64,000 bases of DNA from Omphiscola glabra (lineage: Eukaryota; Mollusca; Gastropoda; Lymnaeidae), in contig OZ024809.1 of NCBI GenBank assembly GCA_964017045.1, positions 11,290,307 to 11,354,306 on the forward strand. Direction: 5' to 3'. Positions 11,448 to 21,224 of the stretch are shown here, piece after piece. How positions within the stretch are numbered: position 1 is the first letter of the stretch; each line of letters opens with the position of its first letter. Below the pieces are notes generated by a model that worked only from the letters and a program-made list of their open reading frames with translations, searched no databases and had not been told where the DNA came from. The position numbers and the translations under genes were made by a program.

Positions 11448-11830
11448 TGAACCGGGACAGTCGGAGCTGAGTGAGATAGAGAGAAAGTGAATTCGATGTA
11501 GAAGACGAATAAAAGATCAACGAATACGACCATCGTCATCGAGTTTTCTGTTACTTCGATGTTGAGTTACGCGGTAAAGTAAGCAAGTGTTCTCATCCGC
11601 ACGACGGTATAGAGATTGAAGGTAGAACAGAGACGAGCAAGGTTCTTTACAATAATAATGGCGGATAAACGAGCAATTGAAAAGTCTAGACCAATAAGAA
11701 AGCGTGTTTCTACGAAAATGTACGGGTTAGCGGAACAAAGAGTTCCCTTAAGGTTTACGTCTCGACATTTTAGTGGGCCATGCCAAGTGGGCCATGCCAA
11801 GTGGGCCATGCCAAGTGGGCCATGCCAATA
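11160..11830 (+). mobile_element. Possible LTR-retrotransposon promoter, leader and start of gag (low certainty)
   Basis: A TATA-box-like CTTATAAAAGGGGACC (11227) is followed by a purine-rich transcribed-like region with an AATAAA (11508), then a leader and an ATG at 11659 opening MADKRAIEKSRPIRKRVSTK... for about 55 codons until it enters a 15-bp tandem repeat (GTGGGCCATGCCAAG, four copies, 11770-11828). The order TATA, poly-A signal, leader, basic short N-terminus is what the 5' end of a BEL/Pao- or gypsy-like element looks like. No primer-binding site, second LTR or pol was found. A GA microsatellite (11343-11450) sits inside. Confidence 0.3.
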
Positions 11831-13154
11831 AAAAAATAGATATGTTAAACTTTCGATCTATACCAAATAGTTCTAGGTAACGTTGTAATTATAATATGAA
11901 AGCAAAGGGCATCCAGTGGACTATGTTGCATGAATTCCCCCCCCCCCCCCACCCCAGTCATAATTTCTATTACCATGCTACTTTAACCCTATAACTTTCA
12001 TAACGACCCCTTTCTGTGGTGTTACGGCCGATATTATCAGCCGCTAGTAAAAAATCGTTTTAAAGATGCCAATGGTTACTTGTATATGGCTTCCCATTTC
12101 TGTTCCTATATATGTGTTGACGAGCTTTTAGCGGGACTTATTGTTCTGGGTGATTAATCAGATAGGAAATGTTTCGCAATGCGTGTTACCCCGATCATGT
12201 CGGAGGCTGAGGATGGCCCCCCACTCTAGACTGCAAAATCAACACAGACTTCCTTCACTGGAACTCTTTCAAATAGATTCAAATGAACGCCATGATTTCA
12301 GAGATAATCCACGTGCTGGTAACGACAGTATTAGCTCTTGCGGTGATGTCGAGATGAGAGTCAGATAGAGACGGTCTTATCGCTGAGCTTAGTCCTATTG
12401 TTACAGGCACATTCGTTTGAGAAAGGGTGGAAATCGAACAGAAAAGACAAAAACTGTATAGCAACATGCCTACCCCACAGAGATTCAAAGACATTTGTGT
12501 GTGTATGCTCTGAAGTATTAATTAATTTAAAAACTGGATTCAGTAACTTCAAATGAAAAGGAATTTTTGAACTCAGTTCGTGCCACCCTCCCTTTAATTT
12601 CTATGATTTGAAGGTAGTGAATGAAAAAACACAGTTCACCTATAATTACAATTTGCAATATAAGTTCCCACGACTGACATTTTCTGAAAGAATATTGCTT
12701 CTTGTACACGTATCTCAAAATCCTGATGTTTAGATGGTTGGAACAATTTATTGATTACCAGTTTGCGCTGAATGCATAAGTTGAGTACTAAAAGTGTACA
12801 CACTCTGTCAAAGGTCAAGATACATAATATAATAAGAACTTCCTTTCATACCATAACACCTTGTCCAATGTACTGTCAGAAAATGTGCGATTGGGCCCCT
12901 GAACTCATTAAGCATGAGATTTTCTTTCATTTTTTGACAAGCTTATGAAAATGCTAAAAAATGGTTTGTCATAACTTTGAATTACTTTTTAATTCAAATA
13001 GTAAAAGAGGAACGTATTCATTAGATTTTTTAATCTATTAAAATTCACAATAACCTCATTTTTTCATGACAAGAATAAAAATATCGCTACTTTCCCTAAT
13101 CCTTTTTTTTTACGTACGCAGTAAGTATTGGCGAACGAGTTTCGAACTAGTTAA
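11831..13154. other. Intronic/intergenic sequence, nothing recognised
   Basis: Contains a poly-C run (11937-11950) and AT-rich unique sequence. Minus-strand frames at 12279-12818 are short, with no domain. Confidence 0.5.
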
Positions 13155-13265
13155 ATCTTTCGGTTTCGGCCGAAAAGTCTCGTTAAGCTTTCGATTTTGG
13201 TCTCGGTTTCTGCCGAAAGTCATTTTTTCACATTTCCGTTTCGTTTCGGTCTCTGCAATCAAGGT
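13155..13265. repeat. Dispersed TTTCGG-rich repeat, copy 2
   Basis: CTTTCGGTTTCGGCCGAAAA, later TCTCGGTTTCTGCCGAAAG and TTTCGTTTCGGTCTC. Same hexamer composition as 10150-10260 and 54981-55095. Confidence 0.5.
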
Positions 13266-14165
13266 TTGTCCATATTTTTTTTTTCTAGGATGTGCATTGA
13301 ATGTGTTTGATAACGTCAACATCATGCTGTATGTGTCAAACTATACTCCAGCATGGGAACTACCTACAAGAAGATTAAAATTGTTGTATGTGGGTAAAGC
13401 TTAGTCATTACTGACACGGTCCTATTATCCACATCAGTTTTTTTTTTTTTTGCGCAACATCATCCGACAATCCAGGGCGGTATCCATTCATAAAATCAGT
13501 AATTGTCCATTCACTAAGTACACAATCCACGCGGATGATCACGGTTGATCCACAAGTTTATCCAATATCTAGACCAGTCACACAAAACAGTTGCATAAGA
13601 TTCAATTCACTAATTCACACTCCGGCGGCTTATCCAGAATCTCATGACACGGACCGGGTCACGTTTACCCGCAACTGAATTCGATTTCTTTTTAGATGAA
13701 CAAACCAGTTGGATTAAAACTCAGTTTAGAGATCAAAGCTCTCCCCCCCCCCCCCCCCCACACACTCCTCCTTTTTACCACACAAGTTAAGAACCCCTAA
13801 TCTAAAAAAAAAGCCTTATCGCTAAAGATAAGTTTTAAGTGGACGCAAGTTGATCCAATGAAACCACACAACACAATCAGTTCAATTTAGATAGTCCCAG
13901 GTCAATTTCTTTAGTTTTCGTTTTAATTCCAACGTTTTTAAAAAAAAAAATTATTTTATTTCAAACTCCAGGGGTTAATTGCCCTTTATCTTCACGGCGA
14001 AGAGGGGAAAAAACCCACGTGGAGATAAGCGCAGTGAGGGGCTTATCAGTGGACGAGCAGATAACGAGTACTCACTCGCGCCCACGACATCGACGGCTGG
14101 GCCCCCGGAAAGGCTGAGCTGAAAGTACGCCGCTGATAAGTTGAATATGGGTTAAGTCAAAGCGT
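13266..14165. other. Unique sequence with homopolymer runs, no gene recognised
   Basis: Includes a 19-base poly-C (13742-13759), poly-T and poly-A runs, and a GC-richer stretch (13990-14150). No exon signal that I can support. Confidence 0.5.
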
Positions 14166-14172
14166 CCTGGGG

Positions 14173-14375
14173 GAGGGAACTTCAGCGTTTGTCAATTGTT
14201 GTCAGGGAACTTCAGCGTTTGTCAATTGTTGGCAGGGAACATCAGCGTTTGTCAATTGTTGGCAGGGAACTTCAGCGTTTGTCAATTGTTGGCAGGGAAC
14301 ATCAGCGTTTGTCAATTGTTGGCAGGGAACATCAGCGTTTTTGTCAACTGTTGTCAGGGAACATCCACGTTTGTC
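14173..14375. repeat. 30-bp minisatellite, about 6.5 copies
   Basis: Unit GGCAGGGAACATCAGCGTTT plus GTCAATTGTT. ATC/TTC variants alternate. The 30-bp period gives in-frame repeats in several frames. The last unit carries an extra T run and decays. Confidence 0.95.
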
Positions 14376-14944
14376 CGCTGTTCTTGTTCAGTCCATCAAT
14401 GACAGGAAGTTGGCATGCATGTATTGGTTGTTATAGACCAGGGGCGGCCAAACAAAATGGGTTCACGGGGCTCTATGAACGCGAGTCGCTTGTCATCGCA
14501 TGTCATCGCATGTCATCGCAGGTATCCAATGTAATAAGTGCCATCTAAACCACGTTTATAACTTTATTTATTCTTACGTCACACACTTTTCAGATGATAC
14601 AACTATCACGCGCGAAGCACACAGATAAAAAAGAGTATTGTATAGATATCATTAAGATACAACCGATAGGCAGATGGAGGTAGGCGGCGAGTGGGGAGCA
14701 GATCGGAGGGTGCCGACCAAAGACTATCGAACGAAGGTGGAAAAAAAGTGGGGGGGGGGGGGAGTTCTGGGGCGAGGTTCAGTGACCACTTTCCAACAAA
14801 ATGTTTTACAAATTTAAAATACAGGGATGCATTTTGGGTGACTTTAGTTTTTGCACCGCCTTACACTTAAAACGGAGAGCAACAGGGACCATACCCGGCA
14901 CACTCGAGTGCACCCTGACCTGGATGTGTTTATACTAATAGGCT
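14376..14944. other. Unique sequence; possible hAT end at 14440
   Basis: CAGGGGCGGCCAAAC at 14440 resembles a hAT terminal repeat, but I found no partner end. A GTCATCGCAT trimer (14492-14520) and a poly-G run (14751-14761) follow. Nothing else. Confidence 0.4.
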
Positions 14945-15060
14945 CTTCTCTGTCCAACACTGTGCACAAATTAGTCCGACACTGAACACAATGTGTCAAA
15001 CATTGTACACAAATAAGTGAGACGTTGTACACAAACATGTCCAACACGATACACAAATGT
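14945..15060. repeat. Degenerate ~24-bp repeat next to a splice donor
   Basis: Five imperfect units around CAACACTGTGCACAAAT / GACGTTGTACACAAACATGT. It lies immediately 3' (in transcript sense) of the donor of the PH exon at 15069-15149. Confidence 0.7.
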
Positions 15061-15068
15061 GGTCCTAC

Positions 15069-15149
15069 CTGAAAGCTGTGGTTGATATTCCTGGTGCTGC
15101 ATTCTGCTACACTCAGGTTAGAGATGTCAATCTCATTGAACAGTGCAGA
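15069..15149 (-). CDS. DGKH/DGKD-like: Internal exon of a type II diacylglycerol kinase (eta/delta-like), PH domain part 3
   Basis: On the minus strand an 81-bp exon is bordered by an AG acceptor (reads tatttcag before the exon) and a GT donor (gtaggacc). It encodes 27 residues including ALFNEIDISNLSVAECSTR and ends NHSFQ. In type II diacylglycerol kinases the same place reads IFDEVDL..ASVAE.STKN..NSF, so this is the middle of the PH domain (strands before the second conserved half). These kinases phosphorylate diacylglycerol to phosphatidic acid; the PH domain contributes to membrane targeting. The exon is phase 0 at both ends and continues the frame of the exon at 16439-16501. A degenerate ~24-bp minisatellite (14945-15060) lies directly after the donor. 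The next expected exon (a segment like LCAENRKEMEDWI) was not found at lower coordinates in the window. Confidence 0.85.
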
Positions 15150-15239
15150 CTGAAATACACACAAACATACTGACTTTTGATACCCCTGAGACGCGAAGTA
15201 ACTATATGATAAAAACTTCTTGTGACAAGAAGTATACAT

Positions 15240-15470
15240 TTGACTAGTTCTTTTGAACGGTAATTATACTTTTGAAGAAAAAATACTTTTGGACGAAATG
15301 TATACTTTTTGGCTATTACTATTGGACGGAATGCATATTTTTTACAATTAGTATTAAAAATATACTTTTGGTTATTACTTTAGGACAAAAAGTATGCGTT
15401 TGACTAATACTGTTGGGCGGAAATTACATTTTTGACAATTACCATTAAACGAAAAGTCACCTTTGACAAT
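15240..15470. repeat. Degenerate repeat of about 60 bp with TACTTTTGGACGAAA words
   Basis: Four decayed copies of a unit like ATACTTTTGGACGAAATGTA / TTTTTGGCTATTACTATTGG. Intronic, between the PH exons. Confidence 0.6.
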
Positions 15471-15495
15471 GACGACCCAATACTTATGACTGAAT

Positions 15496-15882
15496 CTTTT
15501 AGTGCTAAGTAAGCTAGGTGGCCGTGAGAAAGCCACTCCTAGGCAACCGTTTCGTCCCGCCACTACCAACGTCCCGACCGAAAGACTCCCTGGGCGGTGG
15601 GGAGTGGTAACGCAACACTAACCCCCCGAAGTGGAAGCAAAGCCGTCCTGACCCACAGAGAGTGGACTGCGGACGCTTTAAACGCAGCGTCCTCGGTCGA
15701 CCGGGCCTCCCCTAGGTCAAGGGGGAAGTTCCCGGCGCCCTTCCGCATGGGCTGGCGTCGGGTAAAGTCCTTCAGTGCGCTGGATTGTGTGGGGGGCGCC
15801 GGGGGGGGGGGGCATTAAGAGCTCGCGCTCGACGGCCCACCGACTCCATCTCTAATGCGACATTTTCAGTGCTAAGTAAGAG
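15496..15882. other. GC-rich insert flanked by a direct repeat, inside an intron
   Basis: About 350 bp of GC-rich sequence bordered by TTTTAGTGCTAAGTAAG (15497-15513) and TTTCAGTGCTAAGTAAG (about 15866-15882) in an otherwise AT-rich intron. The word AGTGCTAAG recurs at 15886 and about 15940. Open frames on both strands have no domain I recognise. It could be a mobile insertion with its target repeat, or a remnant of a larger repeat. It is not alignable by eye to rRNA or tRNA. Confidence 0.45.
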
Positions 15883-16438
15883 TGCTAAGGGCTGTAAGAG
15901 AGCAATCTCATCCCGCATTAGAGGATGTAACAGTATAAGTGCTAAGTACCGCGCATTTCTCTTTTCAAACTATTGTTTGTAGTCAGAAATAGAGCAAAAA
16001 CCATCTTCTGTTACAACGGCGAATGATGGTGGAGATAAAAGGATTTAAAAAAAAAAATGAATGTAAAAGAAATACAAAGAAGTGTCTCTAGTAGTCAGGG
16101 TCATAGATAATCCCACTCAATTGTTTGATTTATTTCTATCACCAGGTCACTTGACATGAGAACCACTGACTTGTGTTTATGTCAAGGACCAGGTCACTTT
16201 ACATGAGAACCACTGTACCAAAGACCGGCAACTTCTGCAGGAGAGAGTAGTGTCTGGTGTCAAGTTGACTAGCATGACCTTGGCCGAGCAAAGGCGTGTC
16301 TGAATTATCTGAAGCGTATCTGGGCCGGGTATGTTATGTGTACATAAATTGCCCTATCGGTCAGACAGTTACTGGCTCGGCTACGGTATATTTTTTAAAA
16401 ATTTATAAAGGTAAGGGAGAGAAATGAATGAGACCCAC

Positions 16439-16501
16439 CTTCCTATCCTTGGCATAGTACAGTCTTCTCCCCTTCAGCTTGAAATATCTCTTTTTCCATC
16501 T
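16439..16501 (-). CDS. DGKH/DGKD-like: Internal exon of a type II diacylglycerol kinase (eta/delta-like), PH domain part 2
   Basis: A 63-bp minus-strand exon with acceptor ...tttacag and donor gtgggtct. It encodes 21 residues beginning RWKKRYFKLKG and ending LYYAKDRK. RWKKRYFKL(R/K)GR.LYYAK is the signature of the first PH strands in diacylglycerol kinase eta, and delta is close; the basic residues sit where PH domains contact phospholipid. It is phase 0 on both sides, joining SSFN upstream (18628-18675) and SALFNE downstream (15069-15149) with no gap relative to the family. The 1289-bp intron to the next exon holds a GC-rich insert (15496-15880); the 2126-bp upstream intron holds a MITE with an expanded minisatellite (16780-17736) and a hAT MITE (18415-18601). 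Confidence 0.87.
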
Positions 16502-16779
16502 CTGTAAATATGGTTTGAATGTGTTCAAAATTACACCCTTAAAGTAAACATCACCACTACATGATACAGAAGGAAAAACATATCAAATGTTTATTTTAGA
16601 CTCGCAAATCATGAACAATGCATCGAATAGTCAGTGGAAACATATTTCTGACGATTGGGGTAAACATTGTTTGGGAGTTTTCCTTATTTAAACATGTTTA
16701 CTTTCTCGTCAATAAAAAATGGTACTTTCTTCAATGAACCCCTTTTAATTGTAAGGCCGAAGAGACACTCAAAATTATA

Positions 16780-17736
16780 AGGGGTCTTTCATAAAATACG
16801 TCCCGCAAAAAATTACCCCCATCCCCACCGGTCACGAAGTGTCACAAATTCTATACCCCCCACCACCCTTTCCCCGCGTGTCACGTCACACTTAATAAAA
16901 TCAAAACGTACGTAAAATTTGCATGAGTAAACTAAGATTTTATTATATTTTAAAAAAAATTGTCCCATAATGGATTAAGATGTAGTATTATTATAAAACT
17001 CTGACGCGAAACAACGAAGTCATCCTCAAGACAAATGTAAAATGGCAACAACAGTTTTTGCGCCATTTTTCGATATGCGCAAAAGGTGTGAGCGACTGAG
17101 TTTACAGTATCTATAATAATCTGGCAATTTCGACCTCATATTAATATTTTTAAATTTAATTAAATAAATATTTTCAAAATTATAAAATTGTAGATTAAAA
17201 AAAAAAAAGTTCCGTCACAAAATTTTGACAACTACCCCTGTCACAAATTTTTGACACCCCCTTGTCACAAATTTTTTACACCCCCCGTCACAAATTTTTG
17301 GCACCTCCCCAGTCACAAATTTTTGACACCTCCCCTGTGACAAATGTTTGACACCTCCCCCTGTGACAAATTTTTGACACCCCCTACACAAATTTTTGGC
17401 ACCTCCCCCTGTCACAAATTTTTGACACCCCCTGTCACAAATTTTTGGCAATCCCCCTGTCACAAATTTCTGACACAACCCTGTCACAAATTTTTGGCAC
17501 CTCCCTCTGTCACAAATTTTTGACACCTCCCCCGTCACAAATTTTTGACATCTCCCCATGTCACAAATTTTTGACACCTCCCCCTGTCACAAATTTTTGA
17601 CACCCCCCGTCACAAATTTTTGACACCTCCCCCTGTCACACATTTTTGACACCTCCCCCTGTCACAACTTCTCTCGGACCCCCCCTCCCCTTTTTTTTTC
17701 CAAATCTGAGCGTGACGTAATTTGCGAACGACCCCT
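16780..17736. mobile_element. MITE with terminal AGGGGTC..TTC repeats and an expanded internal minisatellite
   Basis: 5' end AGGGGTCTTTCATAAAATAC(GTC) and 3' end, read on the reverse strand, AGGGGTCGTTCGCAAATTAC(GTC) agree at 19 of 23 positions. Just inside both ends is GTCAC-rich sequence with CCCCC stretches (GAAGTGTCACAAATTC...CCCCC on the left; CCCCCTGTCACAACTTC on the right). The middle is AT-rich at left and a 26-bp array at right. Superfamily not assigned; no transposase. Confidence 0.65.
17212..17690. repeat. ~26-bp minisatellite inside the MITE, about 19 copies
   Basis: Monomer CCCTGTCACAAATTTTTGAC plus ACCTCC, 22-27 bp with indels (GGCACC, CCCCGT variants). The monomer resembles the MITE's own subterminal sequence at 16838-16860 (GTCACGAAGTGTCACAAATT), so the array probably grew from it. 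Confidence 0.93.
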
Positions 17737-18414
17737 AAGAATACATTTTATATTCATCACAAAAAGAACAGAACATAAAATAGATGATACATTAAATATT
17801 GAAAGCTGAAAATGCAAGGGAAGTAATTGTAAAAATTCTGTTAGGGCGAGAAAAATTATGGTTGTCTAACATTTTCAGTATTTTTAGATAACTCCTGGAA
17901 GAAGGCGATCGGCGCAGAAAAATCTCGGTTGTGTACCTTGAGACGGGGATTTGAAGGATCTAAATATTTCCCTGTTTGGTACTTTAGTGATCGGTACATT
18001 TTAAGTACTTAAGTGATCGATACATGTTAAGTACTTTAGTGATCGGTACATGATAAGTATTTGAATGATTGGTGCACGTTTCAACTTTTCCCAGCTGTTC
18101 TCATTCGTCTCCAGTGGCCTTATTTGGGGGGGGGGGGGGGGGGGGAGGGGCCTCTAAACACTACGCCATTGTTCGTATTAATCCCCGTTACATAGTCATC
18201 GTAATTTGTCATCCTTTTGAGCATGTCTTTCTCATTGTATGACTTTGTTACATTAGCCATAATTGATTGAGAATTTGTTACATTAGCCATAATTGATGAA
18301 GGTCGAAGTAACTGCTTACAAAGAATAATGAAACCACTACAATGTAATACATTTTATTGTTCACGGACTGAAAACTTCACGTCGGTCTGGCGATCACTGT
18401 ACTACCATCTTGCC
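17737..18414. other. Intronic sequence with short duplications and a long poly-G run
   Basis: Contains three TACTT(A/T)AGTGATCGGTACAT(G/T) units (17980-18060), a 23-base poly-G (18125-18147) and a 30-bp duplicated TTGTTACATTAGCCATAATT (18247-18300). No exon seen. Confidence 0.6.
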
Positions 18415-18601
18415 CAGCGGTTCTCAATCGGGGGCCCTTTGACACAGAAGTAAGACTTGACATATTTAGCATATACATAATATATATAGAGAAAAATATA
18501 ATTATTGATGAGTAAAATTCCTATGTAGGGAAATGTGAACATTATTTTAAAATCCTACCCCCCCCCCCAACCCCCCAAACAAAGAAGGTTGAGAACCACT
18601 G
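18415..18601. mobile_element. hAT-type MITE adjacent to a splice donor
   Basis: 187-bp element with ends CAGCGGTTCTCAATC and GGTTGAGAACCACTG, inverted repeats of about 15 bp. Flanks ATCTTGCC and TTCTAGAC share five of eight positions, a decayed target duplication at best. The interior is unlike SPIN (GGGGGCCCTTTGACACAGAAG start, AT-rich centre, poly-C). Confidence 0.8.
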
Positions 18602-18627
18602 TTCTAGACGTGTCTTACGATACTCAC

Positions 18628-18675
18628 ATTAAATGAGCTGGTCTGTTTGAACAGCATCCCGTCTTTTATACAAGT
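18628..18675 (-). CDS. DGKH/DGKD-like: Internal exon of a type II diacylglycerol kinase (eta/delta-like), PH domain part 1
   Basis: A 48-bp minus-strand exon with acceptor ...gtttcag and donor gtgagta. It encodes 16 residues, TCIKDGMLFKQTSSFN. The family reads (T)xIKEGxLxKQxxSFQ at this point, the very start of the PH domain, so the match is gapless into the following two exons. It starts and ends in phase 0. A hAT-type MITE ends at 18601, only 26 bp beyond the exon edge and 20 bp beyond the gtgagta donor hexamer. The exon that normally precedes it in vertebrates (a basic segment like KLIRKVSTSG) was not recognised anywhere at higher coordinates. Confidence 0.85.
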
Positions 18676-19074
18676 CTGAAACAGAAAAAACACCCAAATG
18701 GAACGCTATTAATGGTCATGCGCGTTACGTGCTTAAAGGTAAGACAGAGGCAGGTGGGAGTGACGTGCTCAACACAACAACACGTGCAGTTGGTCAGTAC
18801 CTGATCGCGTGGTGGCGAAACAAGATCCTGCTTGCTGTTAAAGTAAGCCGAATCATGGCGTAACCGGACAATCGCAGCGTGTGCTGCAATTGCAGGGTAG
18901 CTGAATTGTCTGATAAGTGAACGACCAATCAACGTAGTGGCGTGGCTAAAGTTATGGAGCGCACTATTTTTGGGACACTAATACGTTTTTTTTAGAATCG
19001 AAAACTGAACTTTTCTCTAGATTGGACTTAAATATATATCGGATCATTAAACCATTGAGAGCAGTAATATTTGT

Positions 19075-19395
19075 TCAGAGAAACAAAAGGAAATATTATG
19101 CACCAATCGCATTTGCGATATCTCTTTTAAAAAGAATTTCAGTTAGCGTAGTTATCGGGATTTGTGTGTGTGTGTGTGAAATCAGTGCCATAATATTTCA
19201 TTCATCTTCCCCTTGAAGAACGGGGAAAAAACAACAAACAACAGATTTTTCTTTTGGGGGGGGGGGGGAGGATGAACATTTGACCGAATGTGTTGCGATC
19301 GACAACGAGTCTACGTGCCAAGTTTAAGCTCGATAGGTTGACGGCAAGTGGGTCAATTAGCCGAATATTTTGCCAGCCACGAACAACAAAAACAT
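19075..19395 (+). repeat. Dispersed repeat A, copy 1
   Basis: Colinear with 48218-48525: AGAAAC(A/G)AAAG, TTA(T/C)GCACCAA.CGCA.TTGCGA, TCAGTG(C/G)CAT.ATATTT, CTTGAAGAA/CTTGAAGGAAAAAAC, GAACATTTGA, GTGCCAAGTTT..GCTCGA, GTTGAC.G.AAGTGGGTCAAT. Between matches lie simple repeats unique to each copy (poly-G at 19256-19268 here). Class unknown. Confidence 0.75.
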
Positions 19396-19471
19396 TAATA
19401 TACAGGTTTGAAAATGACACAATAGTAGTGTTTTTGAAAACAGAATAAAATGTCCATATTTTGTTGACAAT

Positions 19472-20048
19472 TTCAACAAAAAAAAAAAAAAAAAAAAGGA
19501 GGGGGGGGGGGGGGGGGATTTTACGTCTCAGAAAAAAAAGGGGGGGGGTGTCAGTGTCTAAAAGAAGTATTGTATTGCCGACAGGTAATGTTGACATTTT
19601 CCTTATACAATGTGTCTGGTTGAAACCAACACAACTGGTGATTACGGATATTGTCGGCAGCGGGGGGGAGGGGGTAAGTTCAAGGGCAAGGGTCGGAAAG
19701 ACATAGTTAAGAATGTGAGGATTAACGGACGTTCGTGCTGTTTATCAATGGAGGCTGCAGTGAAGAAGAGAGGGAGGAACAGAAGTGAGGAAGACGGAAG
19801 AAAGAGGGAGGGAGAGGACTGGATAGCTGGAGAACGGGTTAGTGTGGGTGAGAATGGTGAGGGCGAGTGAGGGTGGGTGAGAATGGGAGGGAGTGGGTGA
19901 GAGTATGAGAGAATGTTGAGAATGGTAAGAATGGGAGGGAGTGTGTGATAATGGGTGGGGGTGGTGGAAATCATTTTATAGCACAGTATAGAAATGTAAA
20001 ATATATAATGAAGCGCATTAGAAAATATATTTATATATATATATATAA

Positions 20049-20101
<53 letters not shown>

Positions 20102-20110
20102 CGGGAAAAT
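19472..20110. repeat. Cluster of simple repeats (poly-A/poly-G, GA-rich, GAATGGGAGGGAGTG, TA microsatellite)
   Basis: A 24-base poly-A directly followed by poly-G (19478-19517), a second A/G pair at 19533-19548, a GGGTGAGAATGG(G/T)AGGGAGT-like 12-20-bp repeat (19840-19970), and (TA)n at 20030-20098. Confidence 0.85.
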
Positions 20111-20229
20111 AGATTTGGACCAAGGAGTAGTGTTTTCAAGCAAAGGTAATGATGGCAGATTGGGGTCAAGGACAGGTAACGGTGGCAGTATTGTTGTGTT
20201 GAATGGATATAATACATTCTTAATGTGGA

Positions 20230-20274
20230 GAGTGAGTGAGAGAGGGATATTAAGAAAGAGAGAGAAAGCGCGAA

Positions 20275-20309
<35 letters not shown>

Positions 20310-20325
20310 GAAAGAGAGAGAGAAT
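20230..20325. repeat. (GA)n microsatellite
   Basis: GAGAGAGAAAGAGAGAGAG-type tract; frames across it are compositional only. Confidence 0.9.
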
Positions 20326-20398
20326 GCACGTATTAAAAGAGAGGCATAATAAAACTCAAGAATACAAAGGGCAAATCAAGATAATGAGTGGTCTGTAC

Positions 20399-20587
20399 CA
20401 GTGGTCGGCAAACTCATTAGCCAAAAGAGCCAAACAAATCAGCAGCAGTGCGATTAAAAATTGCTGAGAGCCACATTTCTTTTCAGTAACCTGTCTAGAA
20501 TCTTGTTTTTCAGAGTCAAACCCGATTTGTGGCCGACTGGCCGAGCCGCACTCAGGTCGCTAAAGAGCCGCGATTTGCCGACCACTG
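20399..20587 (+). mobile_element. hAT-type MITE, CAGTGGTCGGCAAAC family
   Basis: 189 bp, starts CAGTGGTCGGCAAACTCATT and ends GATTTGCCGACCACTG. Internal AGCCAAAAGAGCCAAA and AAAGAGCCGCGATTTGCC. The same ends and the same AAAGAGCCAA word, in opposite orientation, are found in the element at 34892-34989. Confidence 0.85.
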
Positions 20588-20754
20588 TATACCATCAAAG
20601 ATGCACACATGACCCAGTTACCAAGCTCAACACACCAGCTTTATTTGATCCACAATCGTTTTACACACAACGTTCAATGAGATCATTGATGGACTTTCCT
20701 GACAAACGTCGACAAGTCATGATACTGATGCAAATGCTACGTGTGGCAAATTCT

Positions 20755-21015
20755 GAGATAGGTGTGAAAAATGCTGAGCTAGGTGTAGTGAATTCTGAAC
20801 TAGATGTGGCATATGATGAGATGATGTGGCATATGCTGAGATGGTGTGGCATATGCTGAGATGGTGTGGGATATGCTGAGATGGTGTGGCATATGCTGAG
20901 ATGGTGTGGCATATGCTGAGATGGTGTGGCATATGCTCAGATGGTGTGGCATATGCTGAGATGGTGTGGCGTATGCTGAGATGGTGTGGCTTATGCTGAG
21001 CTCGATGTGGCAAAT
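20755..21015. repeat. 20-bp minisatellite, about 12 copies
   Basis: Unit CTGAGATGGTGTGGCATATG, nearly perfect over 20820-21000, with decayed copies on the left (AAATGCTGAGCTAGGTGTAG). The gradient suggests growth from a diverged edge. Confidence 0.95.
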
Positions 21016-21224
21016 ATCACATGGTCAAATGTAGACATGTTACACAACTTAGTTGTTGGGGAACATTTAGGACAGAAACATGGACAGAAAGTATGTGGGA
21101 GACTCACAATGTAAGGGTAGAAGGTGTTGGTTTAGAAGGGGTACAACGGTCGTGGGAGGAGAGTCAGTTTGAGAAAAGAGTGAGTTTGATGAAAGAGTAG
21201 AGGAGTGGAGGACAGAGAGAGTTT

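Noticed and set aside
15496..15882. rRNA fragment
   Set aside because: GC-rich, but no segment corresponds to conserved rRNA helices that I know.
18666..18932. 88-codon minus-strand frame overlapping the PH exon
   Set aside because: It is in a different frame from the conserved PH peptide and has no family resemblance.
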